From contig JAGORP010000064.1 of the NCBI GenBank assembly GCA_018062725.1, positions 1-12,260 of the forward strand: a DNA stretch of 12,260 bases. Reading direction: 5' to 3'. The DNA comes from Flavobacterium sp. (GTDB taxonomy: Bacteria; Bacteroidota; Bacteroidia; Flavobacteriales; Flavobacteriaceae). Below the pieces are notes generated by a model. That model had not been told where the DNA came from. It worked only from the letters and a program-made list of their open reading frames with translations, and did no database searches. The position numbers and the translations under genes were made by a program. Of this stretch, positions 7,970-12,260 are shown one piece after another; the first letter of the stretch is position 1, and the number at the start of each line of letters is the position of its first letter.

Positions 7970-8278
7970 TTAAAGCCCTCTTCTTGATTTTATTGACAAA
8001 CCAATTAAAAAACGGGTGGCATCACATTCCGAATTAGCGGCATAGCCTGAAACAAAAACCCCTTTTTTATCTTTTTTAGATTTTGATCGAATGCCATACA
8101 CCGTAGCCTCATCGTCGGAACTAGAATCACCTTCATACCTAAAAATATGAACAATTTCAAAGTCATGTGGATTGCTAGAAAATTCTTTGCTATTTATATT
8201 GTAGTCAATATTAAATCCCTCTCCTTTGAGTTCCTCTAATGCATTTAAAACACTATCATAGTTATAAGTGTGCATCAT
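7970..8278 (-). CDS. Small conserved Bacteroidota protein, often labelled phosphoribosylpyrophosphate synthetase
   Basis: A 102-residue soluble protein. It begins [19 protein letters not shown], then has [11 protein letters not shown], and a conserved-looking core [20 protein letters not shown] followed by [10 protein letters not shown]. From memory this matches a short family widespread in Bacteroidota whose common database name, phosphoribosylpyrophosphate synthetase, is not supported: at about 100 residues it lacks the PRPP-binding and ATP-binding motifs of real Prs. No signal peptide, membrane segment or catalytic motif is seen. The fold is probably a small alpha/beta unit. It lies 148 bp upstream of dnaX on the same strand, but dnaX has its own promoter, so they need not be co-transcribed. 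Either of the first two Met codons could be the start. Function unknown. Confidence 0.75.
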   Translation of the reverse strand: MMHTYNYDSVLNALEELKGEGFNIDYNINSKEFSSNPHDFEIVHIFRYEGDSSSDDEATVYGIRSKSKKDKKGVFVSGYAANSECDATRFLIGLSIKSRRGL

Positions 8279-8324
8279 GATGTTCCAATTTAAAATCTAT
8301 TATATAAAATTACGATTTTATCTA

Positions 8325-8332
8325 CAAATTTA
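8325..8332 (-). promoter_or_regulatory. Possible -7 element for the 102-residue gene
   Basis: TAAATTTG on the minus strand matches TAnnTTTG and would start transcription near 8318, about 40 bases before the ATG at 8278. No TTTG was found at the expected -33 distance, so this is tentative. Confidence 0.3.
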
Positions 8333-8350
8333 GAAGTGAGAAAGAAAAAA

Positions 8351-8378
8351 TATTGTTTAATTTTTTATTGTACTTTTG
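8351..8378 (+). promoter_or_regulatory. Promoter for RNase P RNA
   Basis: TACTTTTG at 8371-8378 is an exact TAnnTTTG match, placed so that transcription would start near 8382-8385, where the first paired helix of the RNA begins. A TTG at 8353-8355 could be the -33 element, although the 15-bp gap is shorter than usual. Confidence 0.6.
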
Positions 8379-8381
8379 CCA

Positions 8382-8713
8382 CGCAGACCGCCTTATCGTC
8401 GTTCCGAGCAATCGGGAGGGAGGAAAGTCCGGACACCAAAGAGTAGCATAACGGGTAACGCCCGTCTCCCGATTGCTATCGGGAAGGACAAGTGCAACAG
8501 AAAGCAGGTACAGGTCATGCTGTAGTGAAACCAGGTAAACTCTATGCGGTGAAATGTCAAGTATATCAACAATTCTAATTTCGGTTAGATAAGGGCTACT
8601 CGTCCGATGTTGAAGGGTAGGCAGCTTGAGTTATTCAGTAATGAATAATCTAGATAAATGATAAGGGTCTCGTCGCACAAAGATGGGATACAGAATCCGG
8701 CTTATAGGTCTGC
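8382..8713 (+). ncRNA. rnpB: RNase P RNA (bacterial type A)
   Basis: Catalytic RNA that removes the 5' leader of tRNA precursors. The 5' universal core GAGGAAAGTCCGGAC lies at 8420-8434 and the 3' core ACAGAATCCGGCTTAT at 8690-8705; these form the P4 helix. GTGCAACAGAAAGCAGGTA, TAGTGAAACCAGGTAAACT and GCGGTGAAAT between them are also typical. P1 is a perfect 7-bp pairing of 8383-8389 with 8707-8713. Other visible helices are a P3-like hairpin (TTCCGA-GCAA-TCGGGA, 8402-8417), a P8-like hairpin (ACGGG...CCCGT, 8451-8465) and a P9-like hairpin (8467-8484). Length of about 332 nt is normal for Bacteroidota. Ends are inferred from P1 and are good to a few bases. Confidence 0.96.
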
Positions 8714-8720
8714 TTTTTTT
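8707..8720 (+). terminator. 3' end and U-tract of rnpB
   Basis: The 3' strand of P1 (GGTCTGC) is followed at once by seven T residues (8714-8720). This resembles an intrinsic termination signal, though the stem partner is at the far 5' end of the RNA. Some read-through into the oxygenase gene 31 bp further on is plausible, because no separate promoter was found for that gene. Confidence 0.5.
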
Positions 8721-8751
8721 CTTATATTCGAGTTTTAAATTCAACACTACT

Positions 8752-9618
8752 ATGAAATTAAATTTGACGGAAATAGAAAGAGTAAAAACAATCTCCAAAA
8801 AAGATTTTTATGCCAATTATGTAAAAAAGCAAAAACCACTGGTTATAGAGCAACTCACGACCGATTGGCCTGCTTACCATAAATGGAATCTTGAATTTAT
8901 TAAAGAAATTGCAGGAAATGAAATCGTTCCCTTATATGATGATCGTCCTGTTTCGCATAAAGATGGTTTTAATGAGGCACATGCCACCATGAAAATGAGT
9001 GATTATGTCGATTTGTTATTAACAAAGCCTACTAACTACCGAATTTTCGCCTACAATTTTATGAGTAAAATACCTAGTCTGCGCAATGATTTTGTTTGGC
9101 CCGATTTAGGAATTCGCTTAATCAAGCAAATGCCCATGTTGTTTTTTGGCGGTGAAAATTCCAAAGTATTCATGCATTATGATATTGATTATCCCAACAT
9201 TTTTCACTTTCATTTTCATGGAAAAAAGCAATGTATTTTGTTTCCACCTTCTGAGTCACCTTATATGTATAAAGTGCCTCATGCTTTAATTTCTAAAGAA
9301 GATATTGATTTTGATCATCCCGATTTTGAAAAATATCCTGCTCTTGCGAAAGCCAAAGGATTAATTTGCCATTTAAAACATGGTGAAACACTCTATATGC
9401 CTGAAGGATATTGGCATTATATGAAATACGTAACACCAGGATTTTCGATGAGTTTGCGTTCTTATCCAAGAAGTATCTGTAGTTTGTCGAAAGCACTTTA
9501 CAACTTGGTTATCATGCGTCATTACGATTCTTTAATGCGTAAATGGAAAGGACAAGCTTGGATTGATTATAAAAACAAAAAGGCCGTTGAAAACACCAAT
9601 AGAAGATTAAAACTATAA
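8752..9618 (+). CDS. Cupin-8/JmjC-like 2-oxoglutarate- and Fe(II)-dependent oxygenase
   Basis: A 288-residue soluble protein. The start is taken at ATG 8752 (MKLNLTEIERVKTIS), because the upstream in-frame ATG at 8683 lies inside RNase P RNA. The N-terminus (FYANYVKKQKPLVIEQLTTDWPA) resembles the opening of cupin-8 proteins. The iron-binding triad is visible as H142-x-D144 in FMHYDID and distal His222 in EGYWHYM. Lys158 or Lys159 in HGKKQCILFPP is a candidate 2-oxoglutarate ligand. These features predict hydroxylation of a protein or other substrate, as in FIH-type enzymes; the substrate is unknown. It begins 38 bp after rnpB and its last 6 bp overlap the 3' end of rsmD on the other strand. 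A ribosomal or translation-factor target is only a guess from the neighbours. Confidence 0.85.
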   Translation: MKLNLTEIERVKTISKKDFYANYVKKQKPLVIEQLTTDWPAYHKWNLEFIKEIAGNEIVPLYDDRPVSHKDGFNEAHATMKMSDYVDLLLTKPTNYRIFAYNFMSKIPSLRNDFVWPDLGIRLIKQMPMLFFGGENSKVFMHYDIDYPNIFHFHFHGKKQCILFPPSESPYMYKVPHALISKEDIDFDHPDFEKYPALAKAKGLICHLKHGETLYMPEGYWHYMKYVTPGFSMSLRSYPRSICSLSKALYNLVIMRHYDSLMRKWKGQAWIDYKNKKAVENTNRRLKL

Positions 9619-10188
9619 TTCTTCTTCATCTTCAACATCTTCTTCAACATCTTCAAATTCGAAGAATGTAAATACAGAACCACCATAAGCTTTATCATAG
9701 GAAAAGTTTTCCATATGATCTAGTTTGGTGTATTTGGAATGTTCAATAATCATCATTCCGTCCTGTTCTAACATTTCATTTTCAAAAATTAAGGATACGA
9801 TTCTTTCAAAATCTTTTTGAGGCAAATCATACGGAGGATCGGCAAAAATAATATCGTAGGACGCTTTGTTTTTCTCTAAAAATTTAAACACATCACTTTT
9901 GATTGCTGTGATGTCAAATTCAAATTCTTGAGCGGTTTTTTTTATGAAGCCTACACAACCCATATCACCATCAACACTGGTTATTGGGGCTGCACCTCGC
10001 GAAGCAAATTCGTAGCTAATACTTCCAGTACCGGCAAATAAATCCAAAATACGCAATTCGGTAAAATTAAAATTGTTGTTTAAAATATTAAACAAGGCTT
10101 CCTTACACATATCGGTGGTAGGACGGACTGGTAAGTTTTTGGGTGGACTAATGCGTCTGCCTTTGTATTTTCCCGAAATTATTCGCAT
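9613..10188 (-). CDS. rsmD: 16S rRNA (guanine966-N2)-methyltransferase
   Basis: A 191-residue SAM-dependent methyltransferase that modifies G966 of 16S rRNA during 30S assembly. The N-terminus MRIISGKYKGRRI...RPTTDMCKEALFNIL is characteristic. The SAM-binding motif is DLFAGTGS (49-56), an acidic motif II is SVDGD (71-75), and the catalytic motif is DPPY (117-120). Length matches the family. The C-terminus ends in an unusual acidic tail of about 16 residues (FEFEDVEEDVEDEEEL), encoded by a repetitive CTTCTTCAT-like stretch on the plus strand. The ATG overlaps the end of the upstream DUF3822 gene by 10 bp, so the two are almost surely co-translated. Confidence 0.95.
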   Translation of the reverse strand: MRIISGKYKGRRISPPKNLPVRPTTDMCKEALFNILNNNFNFTELRILDLFAGTGSISYEFASRGAAPITSVDGDMGCVGFIKKTAQEFEFDITAIKSDVFKFLEKNKASYDIIFADPPYDLPQKDFERIVSLIFENEMLEQDGMMIIEHSKYTKLDHMENFSYDKAYGGSVFTFFEFEDVEEDVEDEEEL

Positions 10189-11003
10189 GCGTGTATGAGG
10201 ATAAAGTTTTTTAAGTAATCTTGTTGTGAAATGGCGGCCTCTAAATCGATATTTTCGATAAAAAGAGACACATTTCGTACATATTTGTAAGCGATTTGAT
10301 AGATTTCGCTGTCTTTTGATATGTTTCCGAATAATTTCAGTTGAAACGATTCTGGATTCATTTGTAATTGTTCGGCAGTAAAAAGTAGGTAATAAATAAA
10401 ATCTTCTTTGGTTTTGAATTCAAAGGAATTAAATAAAAGTAACTTCTGATTTTTTACGGCAATCAATTGAAAATTATCTTGCTGACAATGCACAAACATT
10501 TGAGGTTCATCATTATTTTTACTCAAATCTAATACTTTTTTTACCAGAATAGATTGGGCATGTTTATAATTAAAACTTCCATAACAATCTAATAACGAAT
10601 TATTTATGTTAACATACGGAATGTAAACATTGTTCATTTCATAGTTTTCAATTACATCAAAAGTGATAAAATCGGTTTCAAAAACTTTTACATTATACTG
10701 TAAATAACTGCCCAAATAATCTTCGTTAAAAAACGCTTGGGGTACAAAACTCATTAAATTATTATTGTGTAAAACGATAACATCATCAAAATTGGATTGT
10801 AAAATTGGCGTTTGTTTGATAAACTGAATAATAGCTGTTTCAACTTCCGTAAAACTTGCCGATTTAGCTAACGGATATTGTCCGAAAGTATCAATTGTTT
10901 TTTTTAAAGTATCAAAAATGCAAAACGAAATTTCGGTTAGCGAAATCTGCAATACTAATTTGATGTATTTTTTATCAAGAATTGTCGATGAAGAAGTCAG
11001 CAT
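10179..11003 (-). CDS. DUF3822 family protein
   Basis: A 274-residue protein that I assign to DUF3822 from overall likeness and from its position directly before rsmD, a common pairing in Bacteroidota. It begins MLTSSSTILDKKYIKLVLQISLTEISFCIFD, continues with FGQYPLAKSASFTEVE, and has central segments LHNNNLMSFVPQAFFNEDYL and VKVFETDFITFDVIENYEMNNVYIPY. A later stretch reads MFVHCQQDNFQLIAVKNQKLLLFNSFEF. The alternation of short beta strands resembles an actin-like or PilM-like fold, but I see no clear nucleotide-binding loop. No signal peptide or membrane segment. It overlaps rsmD by 10 bp and has a good promoter upstream. Biochemical function is not known to me. Confidence 0.8.
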   Translation of the reverse strand: MLTSSSTILDKKYIKLVLQISLTEISFCIFDTLKKTIDTFGQYPLAKSASFTEVETAIIQFIKQTPILQSNFDDVIVLHNNNLMSFVPQAFFNEDYLGSYLQYNVKVFETDFITFDVIENYEMNNVYIPYVNINNSLLDCYGSFNYKHAQSILVKKVLDLSKNNDEPQMFVHCQQDNFQLIAVKNQKLLLFNSFEFKTKEDFIYYLLFTAEQLQMNPESFQLKLFGNISKDSEIYQIAYKYVRNVSLFIENIDLEAAISQQDYLKNFILIHACE

Positions 11004-11025
11004 TTTTATTTTGTACGTTATGAAG

Positions 11026-11058
11026 CAAAGCTACAATTTTTTTTGTGTTATTCGCAAC
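11026..11058 (-). promoter_or_regulatory. Promoter for the DUF3822-rsmD operon
   Basis: The minus strand has an exact -7 element TAGCTTTG (11033-11026) and GTTG (11058-11055) with a 21-bp spacer as the -33 element. Transcription would start near 11019, about 16 bases before the ATG at 11003. Confidence 0.6.
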
Positions 11059-11083
11059 TAACCGTTTTTACTATGTATATTTG
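11051..11083 (+). promoter_or_regulatory. Promoter for the RecD-like helicase gene
   Basis: TATATTTG at 11076-11083 matches TAnnTTTG exactly. TTCG at 11051-11054 is a one-mismatch -33 element with a 21-bp spacer. The expected start near 11090 lies about 20 bases before the helicase ATG. Confidence 0.5.
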
Positions 11084-11109
11084 ACTCTTACAATTTATTA
11101 AAGAATCCA

Positions 11110-12260
11110 ATGAGTGCACAGTTGTTTTACAGTATTTTACGAAAAAATTTTCCCTTTCAGCCCACTGTAAAACAAGATGTTTTCTTTTCAAAAATTTCCG
11201 AATTTATTTCCAATACGAATAAAAACGAACTTTTTGTACTAAAAGGGTATGCTGGAACCGGAAAAACAACCGTAATTTCGACCATTGTCAACAACCTTGT
11301 GGAAGTCAAAAAAAAGTATGTATTGTTAGCGCCTACAGGTCGTGCAGCCAAAGTAATTGCCAATTACTCAAACAAACCAGCGCATACAATCCATAAAAAA
11401 ATCTATTTTCCTAAAAAGAATTCAGGTGGTGGAGTTTCCTTTACGATGCAAACCAACAAGCACACCAATACGATATTTATTGTAGATGAATCTTCGATGA
11501 TTTCCGATGCTGATTCCGATTCGAAAATGTATGCCAACGGTTCGTTGTTAGACGATTTGATTTCTTATGTGTATTCGGGTACGAATTGTAAAATGATTTT
11601 ATTGGGCGATACCGCTCAGTTGCCACCGGTGCATTTGGATATTTCGCCTGCTTTGAATGTAGATACTTTGGCTTTACATTATGACAAAGAAATTTTTTCG
11701 ATAGAATTGGATGAAGTCATGCGTCAGGAAGAAAACTCCGGAATTTTATTCAATGCTACCGAATTACGTGAATTATTAAAGGACAGTTTTATTACCGAAT
11801 TCAAATTCAAACTTAAAGGTTTCAAAGACATTGTGCGATTAACCGATGGCTACGAAATTCAAGATGCGATCAATCAATCATACAGCAATTATAGCATTGA
11901 AGATACCACGTTTATTGTCCGTTCTAACAAAAGAGCCAATCAATACAACCAACAAATTCGATCCAAAATTTTAGGAAAAGAAAGCGAATTGTCAACAGGC
12001 GATTTATTAATGGTGGTCAAAAATAATTATTTTTGGTTAAAAGAAACCGATGAAGCCGGCTTTATTGCCAATGGTGATATTATCGAAGTTTTAGAAATTA
12101 GAACGATAAAAGAATTGTATGGCTTCAAATTTGCCGTAGTTAAAATACGAATGGTAGATTATCCCAATCAGAAACCTTTTGAAACCATATTATTGTTAGA
12201 CACCATTATGAGCGAATCACCATCGCTAACCTATGAAGAATCGAACAAACTGTATCAGGA
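11110..12260 (+). CDS. RecD-like superfamily 1 DNA helicase, 3' end cut by window
   Basis: The visible 383 codons encode the N-terminal part of an ATP-dependent helicase of the RecD/Dda type, probably for DNA repair or recombination. The ATG at 11110 starts MSAQLFYSILRKNFPF. Motifs in order are Walker A GYAGTGKT (46-53), motif Ia APTGRAAKVI (74-83), Walker B IVDESSM (124-130), motif III GDTAQLPPV (166-174) and a motif-IV-like ELDEVMRQ. Later, TTFIVRSNKRANQYN and STGDLLMVVKNNYF fit the second RecA-like domain with its inserted beta domain. The frame is still open at base 12260, so the last helicase motifs lie outside. It is divergent from the DUF3822 gene across a 106-bp region. Similar stand-alone helicases are common in Flavobacteriaceae; whether it is a RecD2 orthologue is unsettled. 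Confidence 0.9.
   Translation, partial: MSAQLFYSILRKNFPFQPTVKQDVFFSKISEFISNTNKNELFVLKGYAGTGKTTVISTIVNNLVEVKKKYVLLAPTGRAAKVIANYSNKPAHTIHKKIYFPKKNSGGGVSFTMQTNKHTNTIFIVDESSMISDADSDSKMYANGSLLDDLISYVYSGTNCKMILLGDTAQLPPVHLDISPALNVDTLALHYDKEIFSIELDEVMRQEENSGILFNATELRELLKDSFITEFKFKLKGFKDIVRLTDGYEIQDAINQSYSNYSIEDTTFIVRSNKRANQYNQQIRSKILGKESELSTGDLLMVVKNNYFWLKETDEAGFIANGDIIEVLEIRTIKELYGFKFAVVKIRMVDYPNQKPFETILLLDTIMSESPSLTYEESNKLYQ

Noticed and set aside
8683..8751. Upstream ATG start for the cupin/JmjC gene adding 23 hydrophobic residues that look like a signal peptide
   Set aside because: This stretch encodes the 3' conserved core and P1 strand of RNase P RNA plus its U-tract; the apparent hydrophobic leader is a by-product. 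The ATG at 8752 begins the normal family N-terminus.

Overview
The window looks like chromosomal DNA of a low-GC member of the Flavobacteriaceae (Bacteroidota), probably Flavobacterium or a close relative. The grounds are: AT-rich sequence with little Shine-Dalgarno signal; several matches to the Bacteroidota promoter -7 element TAnnTTTG; a secreted vWA/HYR-repeat adhesin; a DUF3822 gene next to rsmD; and a DnaX that lacks the usual zinc-binding cysteines. No tRNA, rRNA operon, CRISPR array, insertion sequence or phage gene was seen. Most of the window is core genome; only the left end looks accessory.

Layout. (1) 1-2140, minus strand: a small secreted Ig-like protein followed 30 bp later by a large vWA-HYR surface protein. 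The large gene leaves the window at base 1 and is broken by a one-base deletion inside its metal-binding (MIDAS) motif. (2) 2445-6002, plus strand: a polyphosphate cluster of a SixA-like histidine phosphatase, polyphosphate kinase 1 (ppk1) and a short Ppx/GppA phosphatase. (3) 6038-8278, minus strand: dnaX, split between two frames at a run of ten A residues at the end of the clamp-loader core, preceded by a 102-residue conserved protein. (4) 8382-8713, plus strand: RNase P RNA (rnpB), with its own promoter and a U-tract, followed by a cupin-8/JmjC-like oxygenase gene. (5) 9613-11003, minus strand: DUF3822 gene and rsmD, overlapping by 10 bp. (6) 11110-end, plus strand: a RecD-like superfamily 1 helicase, cut by the window edge and divergent from the DUF3822 gene across back-to-back promoters.

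How the genes fit together. Ppk1 makes polyphosphate through a phosphohistidine intermediate, Ppx degrades it, and the SixA-like enzyme belongs to a family that removes phosphate from protein histidines, so the three may form one phosphate-storage or signalling unit. dnaX and the helicase serve replication and repair. rnpB and rsmD serve tRNA and ribosome maturation, and the oxygenase lies between them.

The strongest observation is the dnaX slippery run: the normal frame gives a 361-residue gamma-like protein and a -1 shift gives a 594-residue tau-like protein, the reverse of the E. coli arrangement. A homopolymer sequencing error must be excluded, especially because the adhesin gene also carries a single-base frameshift. 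I found no convincing wholly new multi-gene system.
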